This document shows, in pieces, positions 13,000-25,325 of a stretch of 64,000 nucleotides of DNA (within the stretch, counting starts at the first letter, position 1; each line of letters opens with the position of its first letter). The notes under the pieces are model-generated. The model did not search any database, was not told where the DNA came from, and saw only the letters and a list, made by a program, of their open reading frames with translations. A program made the translations under genes and the position numbers. Origin of the DNA: Dicaeum eximium (taxonomy: Eukaryota > Chordata > Aves > Passeriformes > Dicaeidae); assembly GCA_013396995.1 (NCBI GenBank), contig VWZP01006697.1, positions 124,001 through 188,000 on the forward strand, in the 5' to 3' direction.

Positions 13000-13480
13000 C
13001 CTGCCCTGTACCACATGGCATAAGCAAGCTGGGGATGTGCAGCAGTGTGCCCCCTATTCACAGGGTGACCAAATTACAAGAGAATTTCCAAATACCCTTT
13101 GCTAAACAAGGCAAAGTCCCTGGAAACTTCTCCAGGGTAGTTTCCCTGAAATTGGTACAGGGACACCTCAAAGGACCTTTTAGACTTCACCTCAAACTTG
13201 GGGTTGTTCGATTGGACTGAGGCCAAGAGGTCCCGCCTGGGTGATTAGGTAGAAAAAGGACAGAACAAAAGATTTAATTGCTTTTTGTGGGGTGCTTAGC
13301 AGGATCAAGCACCTCTTGCCCTGGCACGGCTTTTCTCTGTAAAGAGTTTGTTATTTTGTTTCTTATTAAACCCTTTTCTGTTTCAAACACTGCCACAAGA
13401 GCCTCCTGCTCATATTAAGCCATCCAGGGTGCTGGGCTATTCCGGGTATGAAGAGATCGCTGAAAGTTCATAAGAGCTGG
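13000..13480 (+). mobile_element. Old endogenous retrovirus LTR-like fragment
   Basis: The segment around 13300-13480 has the layout of an avian LTR R-U5 region. It carries a polyadenylation-type ATTAAA (13364-13369) followed by CCCTTTTCTGTTTCAAACAC, then GAGCCTCCTGCTCAT, TTAAGCCATCCAGG and GGGCTATTCCGGGTATG. This recalls the ends of avian ERV LTRs. No internal retroviral gene is recognised beside it, so it is probably a solo LTR or a fragment. I cannot fix either end or find target-site duplications, and the left limit in particular is a guess. Confidence 0.5.
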
Positions 13481-13627
13481 CTCAAAGTGACACACTTCAT
13501 GCATAGAAGGACTGCAGTCTTCATCAAATGATATGACTCCAGAATAAACAACTCTGTCAAGAAAACAGTGGGAATTACAGTTCTAACATAAACATTTGCT
13601 GATGTTTCCTCCTTGTCCTAAAGTCCT

Positions 13628-13868
13628 AAAGAAAAGGGAGGCACAGACAATATATTTAATTTAATAAAGAGATTTCTCTAAGCTTTATGGTTTAGTATAT
13701 TTGGTAAGCCAACTGTAAGCAACAAATGGTGGAGTAACAAGGGTTGTCTTAGGCCTGAAAGAGGGCTTTTACTTTTTAGCTGTCCCTAGCCTTCAAAATT
13801 TATATTCATGATGTAGCAGCTTCATAGTGGGAATGCTATTGTGCTATACAAACAAATAAGAAAATAGT
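13628..13868. repeat. 241-bp direct repeat, copy 1
   Basis: This segment is identical over all 241 bases to 14296-14536 (offset 668 bp) when read base by base. It begins AAAGAAAAGGGAGGCACAG and ends AACAAATAAGAAAATAGT. Bases immediately outside both ends differ between the copies. It has no coding potential and no recognised repeat-family signature. Confidence 0.97.
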
Positions 13869-14295
13869 TCCAATGTAAGTTTTTAACTCCCAAGCTCGCT
13901 TGGTATTTAATTTCTTTACAACCTATGTTTTTCTGTTTTGAGGTGGGTTTTTTATGAAATTAGAAGACAGGAAAAAGGACTGATATTTTTTCCTTTTCTT
14001 TTCCTTCCAGAGGGCAATTATTTCCTTTCCTTCATCTGCCACCTCAGACTTTCATGACAACTACAAGCTTCAGTGCATCCTGAAGTACTTGCAAGTGCAT
14101 GCTGAGGCTTCTTTCACCCCATTAATGGTGAAAGCAAGCCACAGCCTGCATTAGCGCATACGGATCAACAGTAGGCATTCACATCACAACACATTTCCAG
14201 TTTGTGTTTTGAAATGTTACACTGACTGGCCACAGCTCTCAGCCTGCTGCTGCCCCACTGTGAACTGATGTTCACCACTGAGGGAAATGGCAGCA

Positions 14296-14536
14296 AAAGA
14301 AAAGGGAGGCACAGACAATATATTTAATTTAATAAAGAGATTTCTCTAAGCTTTATGGTTTAGTATATTTGGTAAGCCAACTGTAAGCAACAAATGGTGG
14401 AGTAACAAGGGTTGTCTTAGGCCTGAAAGAGGGCTTTTACTTTTTAGCTGTCCCTAGCCTTCAAAATTTATATTCATGATGTAGCAGCTTCATAGTGGGA
14501 ATGCTATTGTGCTATACAAACAAATAAGAAAATAGT
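14296..14536. repeat. 241-bp direct repeat, copy 2
   Basis: This is a perfect copy of 13628-13868, separated from it by 427 bp of different sequence. Zero mismatches in neutral intronic DNA means either a very recent duplication or gene conversion, or an assembly artefact. Confidence 0.97.
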
Positions 14537-17500
14537 AATGCAGCTCCAAATAACAGTGATCTAAATAATCCATAATCAAGCATGAACTTCACATGCACTC
14601 TCTCCCTAGAGAGGAACATTATTATGTTCAGCTGTTTTTCTATAGCTGGAAGTCTAGGGACACACAATTCAGGACTATGTGCAGACTGCTAACAGGAGTA
14701 GAACAGGATAATCTCTGAAAAGATGTGATCCAAAATGTAAGCACTGGTATGAGTGGGTAATTAGCATGTGGAAAACAAAACTGTTTTGTTTGGGACACAA
14801 AAATGAAAAACAAGAATCAACAGAAATATTGCCTTGAGGGTCCCAGGGTTTGCTTGCTTCTGTAGGTGGAATGGGAAGAAGGGGAGGAGGTTCTGTATCG
14901 TTACACTGTAAGTACCATCATGTGCCATAATGTAGGAAATGCGGCTTGTTTGAAACAGATGGTTGTGAGGCTCTTATATTGTGTAATATATTTGGATACA
15001 AGGATGATGCCAAGCAGATTCACAACTATGATGATCGTAAACATTAACCATGCTGTATTTCCTGCCTTTTCATTTTCTGAATAACATCCTTGCCCATCCC
15101 ACCCATTGCTCATTATCTCCTTTCTTAGCCCCTGTATGATGGTTTAAAACCTGCAAGCTGTTTCTGGATTGCCGTCGTGGGCCTCTAACCTCTCAACTGT
15201 CCCTCGTTACGGAGTTATCTCTATTCCGCCGAGACCGGCAGTACAGAGAACTTCTGTCAGCACCAGTAAATCTTTCAAAGAGGAATACAAGACAAGTGTG
15301 TGTATGTGTGTGCAATGCAATATAGAAATGAAGGGCACTTGGGAAAGTCAAGTGCTGGAACATAAAATATGACTGATGGATGAGGAATAATGGAAGCGCA
15401 GATGCGCCACAGCATTTGTTCTACTTTTTAAGAGAATGACAAGTACTATGCCTATTGAAGAGGGAGGCAGGTGAGCTAATCATATAAACTTGGTGGGGGT
15501 GGGGGAGGGAAGGGGCTAAGAACTTTGATTTTTTTTTGTTTTCCAATCTCTGCTTTGAAATTTCTGACTTTTAGCTGTGCGGAAGGCCACTTAACCTCCC
15601 TGTACATCAGTTTTGTCACATGCAAAAGGCTGGTCTTAATGCTTACAGTTCTTCTGGATGCATAATGCAAAATCTATACCCTGAGAGAGGCTATTCTAAT
15701 AATCAAAAATGAATGGAAAATTGCTTTGTGATACTCTCTGAATAAACAGAAGTTACAAGGGTAACTTTTAACTTTAGGCATTGCAAAAACAACAAACAGT
15801 CACTGTGCTTGGAACAGGAAACTGAAGGCATCAAGCACGTATCATAGTGCAAGTTGCAAGGCAAGGAAAACACATACTGAGCAAGTGTCTACATATAAAG
15901 TGGCATAAAGGAGGTTTAAAGTGCAGATGGGGAAAGGCAGTTTGACTTTTCACATCTTGCTTTTTTGGGGAACAAAAAATGCTGAAAAGGCATGGACTGT
16001 GTTACATGACAGTAATTTTCTTCCTTTAAGTAGCCCCTTGTGCGTGCTCACAGCCAGATAATTTTGTCTCAGTATGTTGCTTAGTCCGTCTACTTGCAAT
16101 GGCTTGGAAGAGATTCTGCCTTTTGTTTCATTTGCTTCTGCTGAAATACACTGCTGTGCTTGCCTTCAGAATAGTTGTAGCCAGAAGTAAAATCAGATAA
16201 AAAAAGAAAGACACTGCTGAAACTATACTGTGATAAAATTTAGTTCATCCCCTCCTCAAAAGCAGGGTCAACAGTACCTTAAATCATTCCTTGACAGAGG
16301 GGAATTCATCTTTCCAAGAGGTTCTTTCAACACCAAACAAAAAGATTCTGGGTTTGCCTACAGTAACATAGTATCCTTTTTGCTTTGCCCAGCCACATAC
16401 CAGCAGGAGTTTGACTTTATCTTCCTTGAAAAATGGAGTTGTCAGCAGAGGTTGATTGTTTATGATGGGTTGTACAGGTAGTAACATCAGATAGCTTCCA
16501 GGTGAGCATACTGCTTGAACTATATGAACATCAATAAGACACAGCAAAAATGAAAAGTATGTCTGGAAGTTTCCTTTTAGTGCCAGCCAGACAGAGTGTT
16601 ACAAAACCATTCCACAGTTGTGCCTGTTGTTACCAGGAAAGTAGGTTGGTCCTTTCCATTGCAGACTGCCAAAAGCTGTCCCTGGGTTAACGAGTAAGAT
16701 TTAAGACTTGTTCAGATATTTCTTTAGTCTTAAAGAAAGTGGAAGCCCATCCCTTTATGTAACAATGGTTCAAGGTTTGTGCTCTAAACTCAGTGATGGA
16801 TACCACTACATGGATTTTATGTAGCCAGTGGGACTGCCATGTCAAAGTTGTCAAGTGCATACAAATAGTAACTATACCTAGGAGTATAATCTTGGAACAG
16901 GGTAGACTTTTTTTCTTTTTTCTTTTTTTTACCTCTGAAATGTCTGAAGATCTCTAGAAAACACGGCATATATTTTTATATACAGTTGCACTACCACTTC
17001 CTTGTTTACCTGTGATTTAAAGCTGCATTCACCTCAGCCCCTTCATACTGTACTAAGTAGCCACGTGTACAACTAGATCTCTTTTAAAACCCAACTCAGA
17101 TGTTGCAAATTCTGGCTAGGTAGTAGTGCTAGACACTTCTCTACTTTGATGCTCATGTAATTATTTTATTTTATTTTTGGATTGAGTCCCTGCCAAGTGC
17201 TACAATTTCTGAACCAGAAGAAAAGATATCTTCAGGTTAAAATGTCACTGTGCCCATCAGTCACACTTCAATGCACAGCCATAGTTCACAAGTTACTCAG
17301 CAGTGCAATGAATAATTCTAGTCTAGAACTTTCCTTCAAGTTCCTTATTACTAGGTCTGAGACAAGAGTGACTGGAAGCGTGAATTTCATCTCTTTTTAA
17401 AAAGACTTTATTTCACAAATATACAGGAATGAAATTCAGGAATACAAGGATGGGTAATAAAGGGATTGATCTGGTGTCAGCGCCACAGCAAACATCAACT

Positions 17501-20500
17501 TGTGTTTATAACACTGCCAGCATCTCCTTGGCAGCTGCACATCCTTGTCCACTGAGATACAGCTGCACGTTGGGGCTGACAATCAAGTGTGTGGCATACA
17601 AAACTGGGGAGCACTTTTTAATAGCTGGTAGTACCCACAGCTACCAAAAAAAAGGTTTCATGTGTGCTTGGACAATTAACTCCTAAAGGATGGAAAGCTC
17701 TGGGTTCAATGAATAAAGAGTATACAGGGTACAGACAACAACAGTGCTCTGGTCTGTGACTCAGATGATGCTACAGCATTGTCTTCAGTACTGCCTTGAG
17801 CTCTGTCTTCAGAGAGACTACCTTTCTCTTTTATTATACCAAACCTGAATGCATCCCCTTTCCCTGTTCTTTCCCTACTCTCTAAAACTACGATGATGCC
17901 GATCTGTTTTTTGTAGTTTAAACAGTTACAGGATTTTACAGCTGTAATTTGGGCACCTCATACAAATAATGTTGTTTTTTAGAATCTTTCACCACAGACT
18001 TCTTACATCTCAAATTTTGATGTAGGTGTTTGGATTATACAGATGTAAAAAAACCCCAAAAGAACAAAAATGAAGAGGCAAGAGTGAAACCAGTATAAGT
18101 TTTTTTTTGTAGCTTATATAGAATATTTTCTTTTTATGGTTATGATGTTAATGCCCACCAGCTTTAACCATTAAACACAAAAACTCCAGAAGATTCATGC
18201 CTGCCTGTTTATACAGTAAGGCATAAACACAATTCCCTTTTATATACATATATTGCTATTGTTTTAAAAGATTTTGCTGTTCAGATTTCTTCTTTATAGT
18301 CCTACCATTTTTAAGTCTTTATTTAAGGTTAACATTTAGTCCTCTGAGAAAAAAAATATGCTTCATAAAAATGTTCATAATCCTCATTTACCCACATCAA
18401 TCAAGTTTAATTGCTCAATTAAATTGCCTAGTTACCTCAATTTGGAGACATTTAGATATTTCTATCATTTCCCCTCACACCAATCCTCAACTTTAATAAT
18501 AAAAGGCTGCTCTTCCATGCCTCTTGGCTAATTGTTCAGTTAAAAGAGTGTGAGCAGTTCTGGCATTTGAAAGATGTGTGAAAGGCCACTCGTGAATGGT
18601 TTAGGAACACGAAATCAATGACATTTATACATTATGTGTTGTTTCTATGCTTTACAACAGAAAGTGTAATAAAGTACAAATAGGTGGAAGAACAGCTTTT
18701 ACAAATAACGTACATTTTTTTCTCTTCCTGACTCCTGTTGAAACTGTCCTGGTTTTCTGGTCCAACTAGACAATTTTTTAACTGTCTCTCAGCAAACTTG
18801 TCCTGCAGGAATATTCACTTCCCCAAGTGAAGAATACAAGCTATTGTATTCTAATTCTGCAGTAGAAAGAATGGGGGGCTGAGGTTTAATATCAAAATTC
18901 ATAGTGACAATGAGAGACTGTAGGATCAGCTCAGGACCATATGTTTTATTTTTGAACAAAAAAAATCCCCATTACCCTGACCACTCTCAGCAGACTGTGA
19001 AACAGGAGAGTGTGTGGAGGATTGCTGTCTTTCAATTTATTGCCTTTTTTTTCGTCCTTGACTCTGTGCTTCATACCTGTTGTTTCTTTTTCCTTCACTA
19101 TCTCATCTTCTGTTTTTGTCTTTGCTCTCTTTAGGTAAACTTTCTCCCAACTCTTATTCTCTACCCCCATTTAATGTCATTTCCCTCCTTTCCATCTTGA
19201 TTCCTCTTTGTAAAGCTTCTGTTCCTTCCATCTCTGTCTTTCTAGTTCTTTCCTCCTACTCTCTTCTGTTTTGGTATCTTTTCTTACCCTCTTATCTTCC
19301 CTCTCTAGTTTTTCTCTCTGAGGACTATCTGTCTTTGGCCTTTTCCTGTAGATTGGGCTCAATGGTACCTTTCATGAATGCTGATTATCCTGGCTGGAGT
19401 TCTATGAGTATTACACCAGCTGAGTGGCTCTTCGTTTGAATCATGCCTTGCAGCCATTTAGCAGGAAAGGAGTGTCGCATCCAACTTTGACTGACAGCTG
19501 ATTGGCAGGCAAGAAAAGCAGCCACCATTTCTCATGGGAATGCTCAGAAGCTTGCAGAGGGAGATAAAATGTCAAACCACTGTGATCTGCAGCCTTTGCT
19601 AAGAGGCTTGAGAGATCAAACCACATCAGATACAACCCCATTTTACTTTGGAAAACCAAACTGTTTTGTTTCTGCTTTGAATGTCATCATCAGTAGCATA
19701 ACTTCTGCATTCTGCTAGACATATTCCTATAGACTGTGGCACCTTGGGCAGTACAGACTGTCTTTAGGCTCTTAACACAGGTGCAGTAGCACTACAGCTC
19801 ACATAAAGTTTGTTACCTACATGGGGGTCTGCTGCTTAGGGAGGCGGACGTTCTCAGAGCTAAGCTGTGACTTTTCTTTTTAAATTTTTTTTTACCCTTT
19901 CCCAGCTGACAGCGTGCTTTGAGATTAGAAATTTTCAGCTGCCTGTTGCTTCTTAGTAGATATGCACAGTGTGCTTTAACCACGCTCTGTAGTAGCATGG
20001 CTGGTGGTGTGAAGGTCATGTCACACAGTCCTCAGCGGTACCACGAAAGCTCATCAGAAAATGGTTGCAGCTTTGTTGTGTGCAGTGGGTAATAAAAAGG
20101 GAAACAATTACCTTTTGCTTGGTAGAAAGAATCCTCACCAAAAATGTTGGAACTGTGAATCCTAACTTATATCTAAACCTCTCCTGGTTTATATAGTTTG
20201 ACTGCAGCAAAATTAGTGAGCGCGAGGGAAAACATATCCCAGTTTAAAGCTAAAAATCTAGCCTATAATTAAGCTTCATTATTTCCACACACAAAATAAA
20301 GTGCAAAATCTTTAACAGAGCTGCCAATGATTTGCCATGGGAGTTCCTGGTCAAATGAAGACCTGTTGATTACAATCTGAAGCTGAAATGCACTAACCTT
20401 TCCACTGAATTGCTCCTCAGCAGAAGCTGGGCACACAGGAACAGGAACTAAAAGTTGTAGCAGGCATTGTTCTTCCCTTCTTGCTACTGCTGGCTTTCCA

Positions 20501-20544
20501 GTGCTGCTAAAATCAAAACATAGATGCAAATGAAAGAAACTTAC

Positions 20545-20772
20545 CTTGCCAACATATTGGTAGTCAGTTCCTGTGTATTCCTCCAATAAAAAGAACTGAT
20601 TCCACATCCAGCTCCTTTTGGAACGATGGAGGTCTTGCCTGCTGTTTCCAGACAACACCAAAACCTTTTCCTTTTCTGGAAAGCCACTAGTCCTTTTGGA
20701 TAATGGAGTCAAGAAACTTTGGTGGGGCTGACCAGCCCAAAACAGCAGCCAGAAGCAATGGTAAGTTCTCAT
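20545..20772 (-). CDS. CDH6: Cadherin-6 (type II classical cadherin), first coding exon
   Basis: This exon encodes the N-terminus of cadherin-6, a calcium-dependent homophilic adhesion protein of the plasma membrane. In birds, cadherin-6B acts in neural crest, neural tube and kidney. The 76 codons give a hydrophobic signal peptide (about residues 1-18, starting MRTYHCFWLLFW), a short propeptide, a furin-type RSKR site at residues 50-53, and mature EC1 beginning SWMWNQFFLLEEYTG. Trp55 and Trp57 correspond to mature W2 and W4, the paired tryptophans of type II strand-swapped dimers. The ATG at 20772 was chosen because the protein then begins MRTY like other CDH6 proteins; the preceding codon is GTG. 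The exon ends after VGK in phase 0 at a good donor (AAG|GTAAGTTT). Open reading continues past it to 20269 but loses cadherin similarity at that point. CDH6 rather than CDH9 or CDH10 is assigned from recognised similarity over the signal and pro regions. Later exons are outside the window. Confidence 0.93.
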
Positions 20773-20901
20773 CACGGCAACACAAGAAGGTCTAAATAAT
20801 GATTTTTTTGTCTTGTCCTCAAATTAACCTACTTTACTGCACTAAATCCAATCTCATGCCGTCTTCCTTCTTTAAATAGTGTTTGCGGTCTCAAAGGATC
20901 T
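20773..20901 (-). other. CDH6: CDH6 5' UTR part of first coding exon, with acceptor and uORF
   Basis: The acceptor is read on the minus strand as a pyrimidine run ending TTTTCCTTTCAG, followed by exon sequence AGATCCTTTG, so the exon begins at 20901. The 129-nt leader contains one upstream ATG at 20857-20855, which opens a 7-codon reading frame ending at TAA (20836-20834). It lies in a different frame from the main start at 20772. The presence of a 3' splice site shows that at least one non-coding exon lies further upstream, at higher coordinates. Confidence 0.8.
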
Positions 20902-23900
20902 CTGAAAGGAAAAATAACAACTTTTTTAGCATTTCCAGAAGTATTTAACTGGCATCACTGCAGCAACTAAGTCCACAAAATAGACAAGTAATAATGATTG
21001 TTGAAAACCTGGGCTGTTTCAGATTCAAAATGTTGCAAATGGTCCTCCAAATGATCTGAGTGAATCTATACCAAGTATGGGGAAGGAGTAATGATGTTTG
21101 GATTTAGGGTGTGTGTGGGTCCCCTTTAACCCCATTTGCTTCCCCTCACCGATGGAGGCAAGCCAGGCATTTCTCTTTTTACTGCCTGAACTCTGGGATA
21201 CGACTGCTTACTTTCTGATTGGGGATCTTGATGAGGTTACCACATTACATTAAAGAAGTGCTAGCAAGACTGCACACTGTCTTCCCAGGAGACATTCTGT
21301 TGCTGTAGATATGGACTGAAGAGACTGGACTTAACTCCAGGATTTTTCCCTCACATTTAAGGAGTTTTGCCTTGACTGCATTTAGAAAAGAGTCAACCTA
21401 GTTTAACAGGTTAGTGAAATAAGTGTGTGTATTTATGAATACCTCACAAATAACTGATTTGCTTTTTATTGCATAGGAAATGAAGTGGACACTTTGGTTT
21501 TCTCATTATCTACTGCCAGAGTTTTGAATCTTTAAACACATAGTTATATATGTAAATGCTTTCACTAGTAACTTCTAAAAATAGAAAACAAATGCAGCTA
21601 GTTCATTGCTACCTGTGGGTTTTTACTAGCTACTGCTTCCTACTATTATTAATACTAAATATCAGTGCACCTACAAAATAATTACAAAAATTATCTCTTA
21701 TCTCTGAATACAGCATAATTTTCAACATGCAAAAAGCTACAGATACAGTACCCCAGAGTACTGTGGACAGCTCTTCTGTTTTTAAAAAAGCTGAAAGCCT
21801 CTATTCAAAAGGAAGAAAATATACTATGTGTCTCAGGTACCCAGTCATACAAAATGCCTAATGAACAGCTTTGGAACATTTTATAATGTGAAGAAATCAG
21901 AATTAGTTGACAGAAACATTACACAACATATATTTTTGTTGTAAACACTTCATTAAATTTTTAGTTCAAACAGATCTATAACCTCAGAGAAGGATAATTT
22001 GATTAATTTTAATTTTCTTTCTCAGTGATGCTCTTTGAAAAAAGTTGGGGCTTTTTTTTCAGTATTCTGATCAAAACCAAATAAATCATTCAGAACTAGC
22101 TCAAAATTCAATACAGCATCTTTCAATATTTGTAAATAAAGACTGTGGAATGACAATCTGACTACATGAAGTTGAAGAGAAAATTTTGTTTTGTTTCATT
22201 GCATTTCATGAAACACTACTTGGATGATATTCTACATCAAAGACCATTTTTCTCCTATAATATGTTTTTGTTTATTTAAAGGTGTACATTAGACAGAATT
22301 TAGCCTTTGAGCTATGCTGAAGTAGTTAAAGCACCTGCAATACCACAGGTTAGCTACTCTTCTGGCTGTTGTTGTTCTTGGTAATAAATTGTATGAAATA
22401 ACCTCAAGTCTCTTAGAGTTCCTGTTAGTAAATAATTTTCTATTAAAAATACCACTTAGCTTTTATATGAATAGTAGGTAATGGAACATGACTGTTCCAA
22501 CAATATTATTTTACTGTTTCAAAGGTAAAATACTGTTAAGAGGTAACTTCTGTGTGAGAAGGAGTAAGATTTTTAGCATTAAGAGGAAGAATGTAAATAG
22601 TACAATTAATTCTGACACAGTGTAATTTCTTCTGGAGAAGAGGGAAGGGTTGTAGTTAGCTTTCTTATCAGCCAGGGAAAGACAACTCTGTCCTGCAAGT
22701 CATGGGAGCTGTGTCCACACACAACTTTGAGAGTTTGTGAGAGAGACACAGACCCCTGGGTTTATTCACACACAGAGAGAACAGCAAGGACAGAGCTGCA
22801 TTCACAACAAGACCTTCCCAGACAAGAAGCAGAAAAAGCTGGCATGAACTAAGCTCTACAATGTTTTCAACAATTGCTTTCAGTGCAACTGATGGAGCAG
22901 TGGCAAACTGCTGCAGGTTGTGCAGGTTGCTAGAGCAGGACACAGACAGCAGGTTCAGCAGATTCAGGCACCAGTATAGGGAGAGCTGAAGTGGCTTTAA
23001 CCCTCTCCATATCTATAGTCTCTTTTCTCCTCCTTCTGTACACTTCTGACCTGTGTAAGGTCTTGTCCTTCATGGCTCTGCCAACATGGATTATTACCCT
23101 GGCTCTCATTGGACTGTATTCCAGTGGACACCTTACTTCATGTGATATGGAAGAGGAAACTGAGTCTCACACAACATTTTTTACTTCCATTTCTTGCCAG
23201 GTTGCTTTGGGGGGGTTCTGGGACCTGTCCAGGTGAGTTAAGTACTGCCCCAAGCAGGGGCAGACCTGGTGAGCTGCCATGTATCAGGATGGATGTATCA
23301 GGATTTCTGTGTTTGGAAGGCAGATGTGGAAAGATGGATTATACAGTGGTTCTGGATGTGCATATGTGTCTTCTCTTACTGGGGAGGCAGGGTCTGAGGT
23401 AGGGAGTGCAGCACATGAGCAAACCTACTGCTTTGCTATTAGTGAGGTCTGCATGGATTTTTGAGGCATAAGGAAGTGAAAATGATCACTTGACAGGCTC
23501 CTCTAGTGCTCATGCCACCACCTCTATGGCCAGATCTGTGGTGGGGCTCCATACCTCTGCTCCTGCACATAGAGAAGTGCTGCCTGGACCAGCATTACCT
23601 AGATGGGATTTATGCCAGCCTTTTTAAAGGATCAGTCCTTCAAACACCAATTGCCAGGAAACAATTATTCCTGTGGGGGAATTTTCTGCACTTGAAGTCA
23701 GCTATATTTCACAGCTCTGATGTCATAGGAAAGGTTTTATAGTGGCTCATGCTGAATTATAGCTTACAAGAATGATATCATAGCTGTGAAATACAGCCCT
23801 TTACTCTTCCCCGCAGAGATGTGTCCAAAATGCTGAAATAAGGGCGTGATCCCATAATGTCCTTCTTGACTGCACAGCCTTCATGATGCAGCAGAGCAGC

Positions 23901-25325
23901 TAAGCCCCAGCAGCTTCCCTGTGAGTGGCAAGAGAGGAGACACACCTTTACAGACCCTGGCTTGAGCAGGCAACTGGGGTAAGTACCAACTGAATCCAGG
24001 GTGTCTCTGCCCTATGGGTGCTGATTACTCTTTTATGGGTCACAGTGATAAATTCAGCAGAGTGAATAAAAAGGACAGAGCACTACACTCTGAGCTGAGC
24101 CTTTAGTAGAGTGAGCTCTTGCGGCTCTTAAATGCCATTGTGTGCTCCAGTCCCAGTGTCTCGTGCTCCAGAGAGGTCTCTGCAATGGAATAGGTTTTTT
24201 TTGTGAAATCTCTCTTATTTTGAAAACAAGTCATTCACCAGGGAGATTTTATTTTCTTTAAATGTAGATGTGCAAATTTAACGGATGTGACCCGGGGATG
24301 GGGGCTAAAATTTGTTTTCTTCACATTGCACAAAGCCAGGTAAAAAGAGGCACTTTAAACATGGCATTTCTCTCAACCATCAGCTGGTCTGGTGGCTGGG
24401 GAACTTGCTGTGTAATCAACTGTCAAGAGTGAAAACCAATTTAGGTGTACAACAGCCTCAGACAACTGGCTTAGCTCTGCCAGCTCAAATATATAGCAAA
24501 TCTGGGCTTTTTACGAGAAAAGAAGGAATGTGCACATCCAAGCTTAAAAAAATTCCCACTCTAACTTTAGCTATGGTCATCATTAAGATAAAAGCAGTGT
24601 CACTTGAAGCCACAGAACTTTCTTCAGTGTGACAAGTTGCAGATCTGAAGTTTATGTTCATGCCTCTTTGAAAGATTTAAACCTCAGACAGTTGCTTAAT
24701 CACTATAAATATAAATTTCAAAATTATTTCCCTCAGGTGATAGTAGTCATAGTCAGCCTTTCTATTCACCCTCTCCAACACTTCATTAATGTAATGTCTT
24801 AATGTGAGAACTCAGTGCAAATTTACATCCTTCCAGAGCAATATCCAAGTATTTAAACTATAAATCAAAAGGGAAATGCATCCATTGGAGTTAGTCCTAT
24901 GAATCAGGGAGCCCTGCCCTGGAAATGCCTTTCTGGCACAATGACAGGCATCAGGTACAGATTCCTGACATGAGGAGCCCCAAAGAGGTTCTACCTCTGC
25001 TCCTGCTCAGCACTGTGGGTTGTAATGGTCTTCCCAGCCAGATGTTAAATAAACCAGACCAGCAAAGAGCCTTCCCATGAGAGACATCAGCAAGGAGAGG
25101 GAAAACAGCTTTTCCTCATTCCTTTCTGTTCAGCCTCATAGTACTCACTCCATCAGCAGACTCTCAAAGGAATATGCTTTGTGTACTACTAAAGTGTACT
25201 AAAGTCTGGACTTTAGGATACTTTCTTTTCTGAACCCATGCATTCAATTATGTTTCTGTATGAATTTATACATCCTGGATGTTATGGGCTGCTGATAATT
25301 AGATTTTAAATAGCTTCTAAATAGG

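Larger units (their letters stand above)
1..20544 (-). other. CDH6: CDH6 intron following the first coding exon (partial)
   Basis: No cadherin-like translation, such as the LDRE or DxNDN calcium-binding motifs, was recognised in this stretch. Short open frames here have no family resemblance. The corresponding human intron is also tens of kilobases long (recalled knowledge), so the next exon probably lies beyond position 1. Contents I can support are listed separately: a GC-rich patch, an old CR1/SINE tail, a broken CR1 LINE with a sequence gap, an LTR-like fragment and a duplicated 241-bp segment. The remaining AT-rich sequence, including most of 2.1-5.3, 5.4-9.9 and 14.6-20.5 kb, shows nothing I can name. 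Confidence 0.75.

Noticed and set aside
19080..19439. 119-codon Ser/Leu/Phe-rich frame resembling a membrane protein
   Set aside because: It is translation of a pyrimidine-rich tract (CTTTCC, TTCTCT repeats), which mimics hydrophobic residues.
20269..20544. Open frame continuing beyond the CDH6 exon
   Set aside because: Cadherin similarity stops exactly at VGK, where a strong GTAAGTTT donor lies. The remainder is intron read-through.
1..20544. Second CDH6 coding exon (EC1/EC2 part)
   Set aside because: I looked on the minus strand for the LDREEKP and DINDNEP coding motifs and saw none. It is probably outside the window, though a by-eye search is not exhaustive.
20773..20775. GTG codon before the CDH6 ATG as a start
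   Set aside because: It is GTG, not ATG. The next codon is a true ATG and matches the usual MRTY start of CDH6.
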